Shown one piece after another: positions 10,261 through 23,000 of a stretch of 32,415 bases of DNA (its first letter is position 1; every line of letters starts with the position of its first letter). This DNA is from Oopsacas minuta (taxonomy: Eukaryota > Porifera > Hexactinellida > Lyssacinosida > Leucopsacidae). The DNA is taken from assembly GCA_024704765.1 (NCBI GenBank), contig JAKMXF010000076.1:1-32415 (forward strand). Direction: 5' to 3'. Below the pieces are notes generated by a model that saw nothing but the letters and a program-made list of their open reading frames with translations, was not told the DNA's origin and did not search any database. A program made the translations under genes and the position numbers.

Positions 10261-13200
10261 ATGCAACTTCATTTCGTGAAGTCTCTAATGTCAGCAGGAG
10301 ATTCTCCTTGTAAGATAACTGCTATATGTTGTTCACCTAACAACTTAAAGATAGCAGTAGTTACAGCAGACAGGGTAGTGTATCTATATGATGAGATAGG
10401 AGAGCGGAGAGATAAGTTTGCTACCAAGCCTGCTGATCCTTCTCTAGGCAAGAAGCATTATCAGGTTATTTTTAGAGGCTGTTCAAAGGAATTACTATAT
10501 GCGGATGAGATAATTCCTCAAATTGCATCAGTATGTAACCGTTAAACCTATATAGAGACGCTTGAAAGTCAATATTTTTTCTGCGGAATACAAACTTGTT
10601 TTTACTTATACCGATTCTAGAATAAAGGCTGTCATTTCCGAACACAATTCATTCGTGTCCATCTTTACATGATAATATATATTCTACAGGTGAAAGGGTT
10701 AGGATTTTCTCCTGACAGCACTAAGCTAGCAGTAGGACAGACAGACAATATAATATTTGTATACAGAATAGGAGAGCAGTGGGGAGAGAAGAAAGTAATC
10801 TGTAATAAGTTCATACAACAGAGTGCTATAACGTGTCTTGTATGGCCACATGAACAGTCTCATTTTGTATTTGGCACTGCTGAAGGAAAGGTAAATTAAT
10901 ATTTGGATTATCCCTCATTTTACTGTAGATCTGTGGAATAAGAAAATTCATTCGCCCAACTTGGGTTGAGCTTCGTTATAACGGGAGATGACTATTACTA
11001 AAAAGTTTCAGAGATAATGTTACACTGAAATTACGTCCAATATTTCCTATGCTTCTCTCTGATTGTATATATTAACTATATCCTACATATACTTATACAG
11101 GTTCGTCTCGCAAATGTGAGAGCTAACAAGAGTCACACTCTATTCGCTACAGAGTCATACGTAGTATCTCTAGCTAGCAGCCCATCAGGTAAATCTATAG
11201 TATCAGGACATGCTGACAATTCTATAGTACACTATTCACTGGAGGCAGGGGAGGGGGCTATAGGAGCACAGGGACAATTGTGTAGACATTCATGCCCCCC
11301 GTATGCTCTGGCCTGGGTAGGTCAAGCTATTATAGCAGCTGGGAATGACAAGCATGTGAGTTTTTACAGCGAAGAGGGTAAGCTTATTCAGAATATGGAT
11401 CATTCTATTGATACAGAAGAGAAGGAGTTTACTGTAGCAGCTGGAGCTCCAGGAGGGCAAGCTGTAGCTATTGGAAGCTTTGATAGGATTAGGGTAAGGC
11501 AATATACGTAACATAAACAGCTGTTCTCAACCTTGAGTCTGCAGAATCTCAAAATGTTTTGCAGTCTATGGAGGCGTCCACGGGTGAATGGTTGGGAACC
11601 GCTGATATATGGGATAACATAGATACTGGTAGGTAACTTAACTTCCATATACGGAAATTCACTATATTATTGAATAATTATTCTGAGAAAGCCCATACTT
11701 ATACGAATCCTTCATTTACAAGTACAGTATTACCTCCACAAACGGGGTGACAGGGACGCCGAAAATGCTACCGCATTTCTGGCAAATTCCAGTTTGTAGA
11801 GGTTCATTTTTGTGGGAATATGAACTCGTTCTATTCATCTTTCACTCCGTTTGCAGGAATTTGCCAATATAAGTATGTACATTGGAAAGGGAGTGGAATA
11901 ATTGGTAACTTGCTTGCAATGTGTTTCTGTGCTTCCTTCACTCCGTAAATGAACCCTAGCAAACTATTCTGAGATACTCAGGTCAGCAACTAATCTCAGA
12001 TTCTCTCCCCCAGGTATACTCATGGTCTCCTAAAAATTGTCACTGGGATGAGACAGGAGGAATAGATATAGCTAATCTCTATACAGTTACGTCACTAGCC
12101 TGGAAGAAAGATGGTAGCAAGCTTATAGTTGGCGGGCTGTGTGGATCAGCTGATATGTTTGATTGCTGTCTTAGACGTAGTGTGTATAAACAAAAGTTTG
12201 AAATGACTTATGTAGGTCTTAGTCAGGTTATTGTTAAGAATTTAACTTCTGGAGCTAGAGTTATACTCAAATCTCATTATGGATATGAAATTGAACAGGT
12301 ATTATTGTTTGATTATTGAAGCGTTCCCGTTGTATCGAGGCTATAGGAACCGCGATAATTATGTGTATGCTAATTTTTGACGGTTTGGGACCTTATTCAT
12401 GCAACTTCAGACTTAGATATAAGCGTGTATATAGATATATCCGTATTTCGATAGACTGTATTATCCTTATTTCTCTCTCTCTCTCCTCCAGGTAAAGATA
12501 ATGGGGAATGATCGCTACCTTGTTGCTCACACATCAGATACCCTCCTATTAGGAGACCTGACTACCTGCAGACTGAGTGAGGTAGCATGGGGTGAATCAG
12601 GAGGTAATGAGAAGTTCTACTTTGAGACAGAATCTGCTTGTATGATATTCAACGTAGGAGAATTAACACTAGTGGAATATGGAACTAATGAAGTGTTAGG
12701 TTCTGTTAGAACAGAGTTTATTAATCCACATTTAGTGTCTCTCAGGATTAATGAGAGAAGGTATTTGATACATAAAATGCATAACGATCGTAATGAATTG
12801 GGGCAATCCCTGGCACACCGGTTGTGGAGGTTACAGTGTGTACACGTATATTGCATGTAGATTGCGGAATACAGATTCAATAAAGAAGATAGCCTATCTC
12901 CTTGATGCTAAGACAATATCAGTATGCGATCTATCTGATAATTACAATCAAAATACACACACACATGAGAACCGTATTGACTGGCTAGAACTCAATGAAA
13001 CATGTCGTAAACTTCTATTCAGAGATAAGAAAATGAGATTACATTTATTAGACTTAGAAACGAACAAAAGAACATCACTCTTAGAGTATTGTAGCTATGT
13101 ACAGTGGGTACCTCAGAGTGATGTGGTTGTAGCTCAGGGTAGAGGGTCTCTGTGTGTTTGGTATAATATAGATTCTCCTGAGAGACAAACTACCTTTGCT

Positions 13201-16200
13201 ATGAAAGGAGATATCATTGAGTTGGAAAGGATGGATGGAAGAACAGAGGTATTTTTTAGGGAGAAATTTTGAAATAAATCATGTGATAATCACCAATCTC
13301 TTCATTAACATAGCATATTGTCTAGGTTGTTGTTCAGAGTGGAGTAGACACAGTATCATATACACTAGACGAAGGCTTAATAGAATTCGGTACAGCTATA
13401 GATGATGGAGACTATGGAAGAGCAGTAATGTTCTTAGAATCTTTAGAATTGTCTCCAGAGACAGAAGGAATGTGGCAAACACTAGCAACCCGAGCACTTG
13501 AGGAAAGTGAAGTATTAGTTGCGGCAAGGAGCTTCGCAGCTGTAGGGAATATGTCCAAAAGTTTATATCTTCAAAAGACAATATCTTTGATTGAGAAAGA
13601 AACTGATTCTTTTATAGTAATGCCTGCAGATGTAGCTCAGCATTGGATATGTAAAGCCAGATTAGCAGCACTTAATGGAGATCTGAGGAGAGCTGAGATG
13701 ATTTATTTGGAACAAGGGAAAGTACAGAACGCTATGGAGGTATACGGAATATTTTGTATATAGTATAGTAGAAGTTTTGAAATACAGCGGAACCCCTCAA
13801 GGGTGCAAACTCAGTGGCAGTCCTAGGGGGGGGGGGGGCAAGCAAACGGAACATTTGCCCTGGGTTTGAAATCGGAGTTCGGGCTGTGGGTATGTTAGAT
13901 CCTGGGACCGCAGAACTGGAGGAAAGTATAGTGAAAACCTTGCCATTTTCGTTCATTCTATCGGTCTCAGAATATATTTAATTCTCAATACTTCTGTAGT
14001 TATATCAGATACTACACATGTGGGAAGAAGCACTACGTGTAGCTAGAGATAACAACCTACCAGATTTATCTACACTGAAAGATGGATTTCTTAAACATCT
14101 AATTGAGACCGGACAGGAACAGAGAGCAGCAGCTCTGAAGGAGAAAGAAGGAGAATTCTCAGAAGCAATTAATCTATACATGCGAGCTGGTTTACCCACT
14201 AAGGCTTGTTCTATTCTACTACAGCATTCTACACTTATTCATCAGAATGAAATTATGGAGAGGATCGCGTCTGCTCTAATTAAGGGGGGACTATATGAGA
14301 AAGCTGGGGAGTTATTTGAGAAGGTAGGTTATATTGGATAGCATATTTATATACTAGAACTACCAAATACTACCAAATTATAATGTCCTATCTTAGGTGA
14401 GTATGTTTGCTCGTGCCTTAGAGAACTATAGGAAAGGCAGGGCATACCGTAAAGCAGTAGAATTAGCTCGTCAGATGTTCTCGAATGACGTAGTTATGCT
14501 AGAAGAGGAATGGGCAGCTTATCTTAGAGATAAGAAACAATTTGATTCTGCCATCAACCATTTCATAGAAGCCGGCTCGTTGAGCTCAGCAGCTGAATGC
14601 GCTATTTCAGCTAAACAATGGAATAAAGCTACTCAAATAATTGATACACTAGAAGGTGACGTAGCTCTGAAGTTCTACAAACAATTAGCAGACTATTATA
14701 TGAGTGTTAAGCAGTATGAGCTAGCTGAGAAGTATTTTGATAAATCTGGTCTAACTAGGAGCGCTGTTAATATGTATACTGATGCTGGTATGTGGGAGGC
14801 TGCTCATAAACTAGCATTGAGGTAGTTATACATTAGTTACAGATATGTATATGTGGTATTTTGAACCGCTCTTCCGTATATATAGATGCATGTCTGGAGA
14901 AGAGGTAGAAATACTGTATGCTAATCAAGCTAAAGATTTTGAAGTGAAGGGTCGTTTGAAGGAAGCAGAGAGAATATACATTATGATAGAAGATCCTGAT
15001 AAAGCTATAGCTATGTATAAGAAACATAGACAGTATGATAACATGATCAGACTCATTGGAGTGTACTATAAGGTACAATTAATATTATCCAAAGGTTACC
15101 AGCAATTGAGATTTCTCAAATATTATTCGAAGGTTTTTTGGAATCCTGGAAATATTTCTATTTTTACAGTATTTCTGGATATTTTCGGGTATAATATGGA
15201 GAATAACAGAAAAAATACTGAAAATCCAGTGATTTGGCAATGTAAATCCCGAGAAATTTGTAAAATTGGTTGACCGCTAAGACAGGGGCGGTCACTGGAT
15301 CTAGCATAGCCGGACAACGAATTTAAACCCATGAAAATACCCCGTTTGCTCCTCTGAGGATCACCACTGGCTACAACCGCTATGAATGTATTGATTATGA
15401 TCGTACAGCGCGAAAATGTACTTACCTTATATGGTCAAACAAGTTAATTACAGTTCCACTTGTAATTATAATGTGTTATAGGATCTATTGAATGACTCAC
15501 ACATACGCGTAGCTAAAGAACTTGAATCAGAAGGAAGCTACAAAGAATCAGAGCAGCATTATCTATCAGCTAAAGATTGGAAGTCCGTATGTCATATGTA
15601 CCGTAATCAGGATATGTGGGAGGATGCGTACAGGGTAGCAAAGACCCATGGAGGTCTTGGTCCAGCTAAACAGGTCGCTATACCATGGGCTAAACACCTG
15701 GGAGGTGAATCAGCGGTTAAGCTGTTGAATAAACTCAATATGTTAGAAGAGTCTATTGATTATGCAGCTGAACATTCTGCTTTTGATTTTGCATTTGAGA
15801 TAGCAGGTAGTGCTGTTAAGTCTAAACTACCTGAATTACATCTCAAGTATGCTATGCATCTAGAAGATGAGGGAAAGTAAGTTACTTAACAGATTACCGT
15901 CTATGCTTTACGAGCGTAATGAATCAGAACACTATATTTTAGAGTTACTTTTTCCTCCAATTCTACCAAAATTTTCCACATTTTTGCTCTTTTTTGATCT
16001 TCGAAAATTCAAAATACATTTTTGGCACTACTACGTTTTACCCAATTCCCACAAAAACCCGAAATTTTACACTTTTGGATATTCACAATATGTATTCACC
16101 AAATGTATTCACGTAAATTTCCAAATTACAGATACTCAGAAGCAGAGGAGAGCTTCATTAAGGCCTCCCGTCCAAAGGAAGCTGTGTTAATGTACGTACA

Positions 16201-19200
16201 CACTCACCAATGGGAAGATGCACAACGGGTAGCAGAGCTACACGACCCAGCCTCTCTCAAAGATGTTCTCATAGGTCAAGCTAAGTTTAGTTTTGAAGAG
16301 AAGAACTTCCAGCAAGGAGAAGCTTATCTACTAAGAGCACAGAGGCCTGATTTAATAGTTAGTATATACTTAGAGAGTGAACAATGGCATGATGCTATGC
16401 GTGTAGCAAGAGAGTATGTGCCTCAGATGTTGGATGACGTCAAGGAGAAGATGTTGTCTAGGAGTTCTGGGAGTGCGAGAGATCTCCTGGAGCAGGCTAA
16501 GAGATGGGAACAGGCTGGTGATCCTGGGAGAGCTGTTGAGGTAGAATTAACTCATTTAATATAGAATTTATTGACACTATAGACTATACAAAAGTACTTT
16601 CATATGTATACGCATGCTTTTCTTGCTCGAGGCGTTAAGTTGCATCTAATCTCAAGTTTGTAGCTCTTCCTAGTTCTGTAATCACGTGCTAATGTTTTGT
16701 GATATGACTTACCTTTAGATATATCTCCAATTGAATAGAGAGATAATAGATGATGCAGAGCTACTGACATCAGCCTGGTGTAAAGCAGCAGAGCTAGCTA
16801 TTAAATTTATACCCACTAGAGCTCCTACAATGGTACTAGAGATTACTGATAGACTCACTGAGGTTAGGAAGTATATGGAAGCTGCTGAGATACTGCTAGA
16901 GGTAATTATGTGATTACATTAATGGTGATAATAGCATACCTACTACCCTCAATGGTTGTGTGGACAGTGCAAGAAGTTGCCCATGTCTCCAGGGATCGGA
17001 TTCACTCCATATTTTCAGTGATTTGTATGCGTTAGGTGATCCATAGACATTATTTCAGAGCTAGATACAATACCTACTAGAGCAGTGGTTCCCATCCTTT
17101 CACCCGTAGACCCCCAGTGCCATTTTAACACTTCTTTGGATCCCTCTCATAGACTTCAATACAAATTTTGAGATCCCATGGACCACCCTGCTGTCAAGCG
17201 TAGACCACAAATATTTACCAGTTATACATCTTGACTCGTATAAATTCAGACCTATCTTACCAATCTGTATCTTACCAGGTTAATCTTACAAAAGATGCTC
17301 TAGACCTCTTGATGTCTGGAGAACACTGGGAGAAAGCACGTCAAGTAGTTACAGACAGAGCTCCTCATCTTAGAGAGTATGTAGAGTCTGCTTACACACA
17401 GAAGGTTAGAGATAGACAACAACCGGATGAAATTGTTAATGTAGATGTGTCAGCTGCTTTAGAGTTGTATGCTGATTCCAATAAATGGGAGAAATGTCTA
17501 CAGGTTAGAATATATTATACATATGTTTTCCGTAGACTCTATTCTGCGAAATCTAGCGGCCAGCGATCCGATCAACTTGAAAATTGGTACATATATACAT
17601 TTTGAGGTGTAGATTTGCGCGTGCGTATTAACTAAGGTGAATATTTATGTGATTAATCAAATTTTCACACCTTTCAAAATGTAAAATTCAAAAGCATGCT
17701 GGAGATTAGGTTTGAATATCTTGTCAAGGGTAATTGTGTAGATAGCATCCGATTTTGAGATTTTTAGAGCATGAATTGACAAATACCAAATTTCTCATAT
17801 TATTAATCACATTTCACATATTGACATATATTTCAAAATAATGCTAGAATTTTCATTTTAACAGCTAGCAGGAGTGAATTGGTATGGGAATTCTAAATTC
17901 GATATTTTCAACTTGATATCTCCATGATTGATCATATTTTTCAGACCTTCTAGTTTATAATTCAAAATGTTGTATATTTCCATCTTTAGGTTGCAGAGAG
18001 CACTAAGAACGAGCAACTCTTAAACAAATACATAGCACGTTATGCTGCTATCCTAATTAAGGACGGTAACATGCTACAAGCATTAAGATTGTATAAGAAG
18101 TACGGAGCTCCTCCTACACCACAGAACTTTAATATTTACAAGAGAATAGCTCTAGATCTGTTATCTCAGCCTTTCACTGGATTAGCTCTATTCTCTTCTT
18201 ATTCTGAGCTTAGAGATATGTTATATGATTTGATTATCGGTTTTAGGGTAAGTATGTATTCTGTATTAACTAGAAGAGAAGTACGCTAGTGGGCTAATAG
18301 TTAGGGAATCGCTGATTTAATGTACGCATTATTCCGCTAGTGTAATTACTTTCGTATTATTAATAGAAAGCTTCACTTGACGAGACAGAAGACTGTCAGC
18401 TATTCAATAAGCTCCTCTTTATAACTCACTGGCATTGTATCAGATCAGCATGTCATCCTCACAAACAGCTGAGTGCTTTATCAGCTAAAATATCAGTATC
18501 ACTACTACGCTATACAGATCTATTACCAGCTGATAAATGCTTCTATGAAGCAGGTTGTGCAGCTAAAGAACAAGGATGGGGAGGAATGGCATTTGTGTTT
18601 TTGAATAGGTTCTTAGATCTGTGTGATGCTATTGATGAACAGAATTTGGATGGATTAGATCATTCGGATTTCTTAGATACTGATATTCCGTTTGAAATAC
18701 CGCTACCCGCTACTTGTACTATACCAGAGGTTAAGAGGGAGGAAGCTAAAGAGTGGGTACTTACAGTGTCTGTTGATCAAGTGAGTTATGTTTGTAAACG
18801 GTATTATTGTATTTTTGTAAACTGATAATGGTCAATGAATTCGTTTTCGAGGAAGAAGTCCAATTTTGTGGAATTCTGTCGAACAACTCCTTGGTATCAC
18901 GATACTGACAATATATTGTCTCTTCGTTACAATGTAACCTCCACAAATTGGAATTTTTCGGGGAAACGGGGTAGCTTTTATCGGCATAGCTTGCACTTCG
19001 TTTGTGTAGGTTACACTATAATAACATATCATATAAATTCTTATAGAGTGTAGAACAGAGCTTACCTAAAGACTTCCGTGGAGTATTCCTCGCATCTCTC
19101 ACTTCCCCTACACAAGCTAAACCAGCAATCCCCTGTATAATAACAGGCTATCCTGCTATTAAAGATATAGTAAAATTCAAATACGGTAACCATTCAGGGA

Positions 19201-19310
19201 GTAAGGAGGATTGGAATGTATTTATTCTCGGTACAAAACAAACACACAGTGCTGAATGCAATAGCATTGTTCATTTTATTACTTCATGGTGTGGCACACC
19301 TGTTAAATGA
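10261..19310 (+). CDS. IFT172: IFT172, intraflagellar transport protein 172
   Basis: Seventeen exons: 10261-10464, 10690-10890, 11101-11493, 12014-12298, 12492-12760, 12861-13248, 13326-13739, 14000-14323, 14397-14821, 14886-15072, 15482-15876, 16132-16540, 16719-16901, 17279-17503, 17990-18247, 18367-18780, 19047-19310. All introns are GT-AG, 13 of 16 in phase 0. The spliced frame is uninterrupted at 1745 aa (human about 1749). The start MQLHFVKSL aligns with the human N-terminus. WD40 blades fill residues 1 to ~590 ([46 protein letters not shown]). The remainder is TPR-like helical repeats ([41 protein letters not shown]). IFT172 is a peripheral IFT-B subunit that works in anterograde transport and tip turnaround and is needed to build cilia. 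The introns hold short transposons (see separate entries). Confidence 0.96.
10967..10997 (-). mobile_element. pogo-like inverted-repeat end in IFT172 intron 2
   Basis: The plus strand reads TGAGCTTCGTTATAACGGGA, followed by GATGACTATTA. This is related to 2361-2390 and to the right end of 20515-20638. The opposite end was not found inside the 210-bp intron. Confidence 0.4.
11518..11604. mobile_element. hAT-like MITE in IFT172 intron 3
   Basis: 87-bp element with terminal inverted repeats of about 15 bp: CAGCTGTTCTCAACC on the left and, in reverse complement, CAGCGGTTCCCAACC on the right. The CAGnGGTTC type of end is typical of hAT elements. I see no clean 8-bp target duplication, so it is probably old. 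Related copies lie at 17083-17225 and 26377-26527. Confidence 0.6.
13826..13838. repeat. Poly-G run in IFT172 intron 7
   Basis: Thirteen consecutive G residues in an otherwise AT-rich intron. The length may be uncertain because homopolymers are prone to sequencing error. Confidence 0.95.
17083..17225. mobile_element. hAT-like MITE copy in IFT172 intron 13
   Basis: The left end CAGTGGTTCCCATCC matches the MITE at 11518. The internal sequence (CAATACAAATTTTGAGATCC) is shared nearly exactly with 26377-26527. The right end is degenerate. The same internal CCCGTAGACC-type motif is in all copies. Confidence 0.6.
17640..17980. repeat. Degenerate tandem repeat in IFT172 intron 14
   Basis: Three related segments begin near 17650, 17800 and 17928. 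Each has the pattern TGATTAATCA-like, then TTTTCA, then an AATTCAAAATG-like tail. The spacing is 130-150 bp, so the 486-bp intron seems to have grown by duplication of such a unit. Similarity was judged by eye and is weak. Confidence 0.35.
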
Positions 19311-20098
19311 ATTATACGAGCTATGTGTTATCTATCCTCCTACCATATATCTGTTTATCAAGATTAGTTATTTGTGCTGTGTGGTATTTATTATTATTTT
19401 CGCCATTCGAAGCTATAACTTAGATAGAGTAGAACTTGACTATTTCTTTCCTATTCAGTTCTATGCAATCCTAATTCAGATAAGACGAACCATTTTCCGA
19501 TGGATGGTTCTTATAACCGGTGTTCTTAGCTGTGTAGGTTAATACATGGATCTCTGCTCTTTAGTTATTCATGACTAATATTAACGAGAGCGAACTAAAT
19601 TGCAGAACAACTAGGTTGAGGCAGAACTTGCATTCAACTCTACAGAAAAAAGATATAGAGATAGTTCCCCCTTCCGATCCCATTTCCCATTATTACTTAT
19701 AGATAGCCCCAGTCCATTATGTGGCGTTGTATACATGTTCCAAAGTATCAGTAATGGTACTATAGATCTCTAGTAGTTCTAGAGTCTAGACATATAACGT
19801 AGGCCTTTGGACGAAGCTCGAATCTGAAATGACCAACGTGACAAATAGTCAAAACTGAATTATTGATTTTTTAATAAGTAAAAACAGTTCGATTGAAGAC
19901 AACATTAAATAACCGGAATAATGCCCGGTATTGTTTCCCCCATGGCCGCATGGGATATATAACTCTATACAGAAATTATTAGCGGTTTCTAGCAACACAG
20001 AACGCTGACTACTGAGTCACTGACTATAAATCATTTGCATTAAGTAACAGCAACCAGTAATTGTATCAACTAATTAGCTCTCAACACTATACTATTCT
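19311..20098. other. Intergenic, IFT172 to WEE1 (WEE1 promoter region)
   Basis: No gene seen; an open frame overlapping the end of IFT172 here is a shadow of its last exon. The WEE1-proximal part has a GATATATAACT TATA-like stretch near 19953, an AP-1-type TGAGTCA at 20013-20019 and a perfect octamer ATTTGCAT at 20033-20040, 59 bp before the WEE1 ATG. These are sequence matches only. Confidence 0.5.
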
Positions 20099-23000
20099 AT
20101 GGCCTTACTGAGTGGCAAGCTTACGCCAATGAAACTTGATTTCTCAGATGATGCCAATGACATACCCGGGGGAGAAGATCTTGACCTCTTAACACCTGAC
20201 AACTCCTTCCTACACCTATCCCCTAGTATACTAACCCCCAATACGTCAGGTGATTTCCCTCTGTCCGCATCTACACTAGGCTCTTTTGCGGGTAATGATA
20301 GAAAAAATAGGATTAGTAGAAGGAGATCTAGCGTTATAGGAAGCTGTCTTACTCCTCCTCCTAAGCATAGACGGACTTCTAGACAGCTTAAGAATGATTC
20401 TCAATCTTCTATTCATGATACAGAGAAAGGTATTACGTGTATATGTATAATTGCTAGTCATAGTTTTCATGCTAACTTTAGCGTACTAAAATATTTACTC
20501 CTAAAAATTATGATACAGTCAACTCAAGTCTTATATTGTACAAATATGGTCCCAAAAAGTCAAAGTAGCAAAATTTCATTGGTCATACCCGAGTAAGTAT
20601 TGCGGTTCCTTAAGCTTCGATGTAACGGGAGTTGATTGTGTGTTGTGTATAACTCTATGTATCCATGTCTTCTGATATGAACTATGTATATACTCTATGC
20701 TGTTTTGCAAACTGATAGAATTTTATACGTGCATATTCATTAGAAAGTTTATTTCTGTATTAATGAGAACTTATCTATCCTAGATATAGAAACCCCAGAC
20801 GAATCTCCTATCCCCAGCACCACAACACTAGGTACACCCCCTTCTTCCTCTCAGAAACTAGGTACAGACATGTGTCAGCTGTGTCTCTTTGAACAACCAC
20901 AAACACCTAACACTTTACTGAAGAAAGCTCAAGAGAAACAGGAGAGTAGCAGTAGTGGTAGTCAGAGTTGTAGCAGTGATAATCAGCTGTTTACAACTCC
21001 TGTTAGTTATAATAATAGTTTCTCACAAGAAGAAGTGGACATTTCTTTTGATAAATTTCCTTCAAGGTATTTACAAACAGAATATTCGAGTACTTCTCTG
21101 GATTCTCATTTTTACTTTTGAGTTTCTTGTAAATTTATTGGGTAATTCATTGAGTTTTTTACAAGAAATTTGCAAACGCAATTTTACGAATCTACACATT
21201 TACAAATGTTCCATATTTTAGTACCTTCAGATCTAAATCACGTAGCAGACTACAGACTGCATTCACTGACTCTAGAGTAATACACCGCCGTCCTTCAGCG
21301 CGTAACATCAATCCATTTACTCCAGACCCGGTCGCTTACTCACGGAAACACAGTTCCTCTCTCCAACCCAGTCTCCATCAACTAAGTTCTCACAGAGAAA
21401 AAGATAGCACAAAGACGATAGAAGCTGGAGTAAGTGAAATGACAGAGGAGAGAGGTGAACGGAGAGATTCCAATTCTAATTCAGGTTCTAAACCTAAGAA
21501 ACTGGTACTTAGAGATAGCAATATCTCCAGATATAAACAGGAGTTCCACGAGGAGGCTCTTATTGGTCAGGGAGAGTTCAGTTCTGTTTATAAAGTAAGT
21601 TTATTTATTTTTGTTATTTAATCCGTGAAGCAACTCGTTAATAAACACAAACACTGATAAATGGCCCGATTGAATATAGAGCTCTGAATGCTATGCTAAC
21701 ACTGTTTTTTTAAGAATTTGGTTAAGAACTGAAAACGAATATTTCAATATTCTAAACACCTTTTCGGTCTGGGCATAGAGATAACCGAAGTTCGAATTAT
21801 TATTCAACTTCAGAGTTGTTACTAGAGCTGAGGAGTTTTGTCCTAGATTGCTACATACAATTCCCCCAGCAACCCCATGCTGAATCATTCATGTCACTAA
21901 AATAGGTTGCTGGAGCATGGAGGGCACCTAGCAAGCCTAGGTTACTGGATTATCCCTGTAGTCGCTTGTTAGAACCTTTGCACTTACTACATGTATTATA
22001 ACTTATATTTTCGCGTTGCATTTGCAACTTATTACAGTGAATTATTTCGGAAATAATCACATTATTTGCATTATATTTGCCTAAGGATGTCAGTGCTATC
22101 TGTAAATGAACAGAATACATCATATTCCACAAGTTACACATTGATACATGATATAACATATCTTTACAGCATCACATAAAGTTACATTATAAATTGTTCT
22201 AGAATATTCCAGTAGTCAGTTTCTGTTCTTATGACTTCTATTCAAACCTAAAATAGCATTGAGTTTACTGCAAAGAATATTCTAGATTTGAATATACACA
22301 ATAACTAATGTTCTAGAATATTCTAAATGTTCAATGCAAACCTACAGCAGATTTCAGGTTTATATAAATAATGTTAAACTTCGGAAAATTATTATAAAAC
22401 AAAATCTTCATATATTATCACGTTTACTATAACATGGCAGCCGCTATTGGTATTGATCTAGGCACCACCTATTCATGTGTGGGTATCTTCCAGCATGGGA
22501 AAGTAGAAATTATCGCTAATGACCAAGGAAATAGGACAACACCCAGTTATGTCGCATTCAATGACACAGAACGTCTGATCGGAGACTCCGCTAAGAATCA
22601 GGTTGCGATGAACCCTTCCAACACTGTCTTCGACGCTAAACGTCTTATTGGACGTCGTTTTGATGACCCTATCGTGCAGTCCGACATGAAATTCTGGCCG
22701 TTTTCCGTCGTAAACGAGGGTGGCCGTCCTAAAATCCAAGTTGAGTACAAAGGTGAAGTTAAGAAGTTCTTCGCTGAAGAGATCTCCAGCATGGTTCTCC
22801 TGAAGATGAAAGAAACTGCGGAGGCTTATCTCGGGAAAACAATCTCAGATGCAGTTGTTACCGTCCCTGCATACTTCAATGATGCTCAGAGACAAGCTAC
22901 CAAGGATGCCGGTGTAATATCAGGTCTCAATGTAATGAGGATTATCAATGAACCTACCGCAGCAGCTATCGCATACGGTCTTGACAAGAAAACAGGTGGA

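Noticed and set aside
19216-19542. Hydrophobic 108-codon open frame overlapping the end of IFT172
   Set aside because: It is a different frame over the last IFT172 exon, whose own frame ends at 19310 with strong homology.
19985-19996. X-box-like GTTTCTAGCAAC upstream of WEE1
   Set aside because: One half-site mismatches the RFX consensus and the downstream gene is not ciliary. No X-box was found before CFAP44 or IFT172, where it would be expected.
21231-21594. Alternative WEE1 exon 3 acceptor 9 nt downstream
   Set aside because: It keeps the frame and cannot be excluded as alternative splicing. The upstream site was taken as the default because nothing favours losing three residues.
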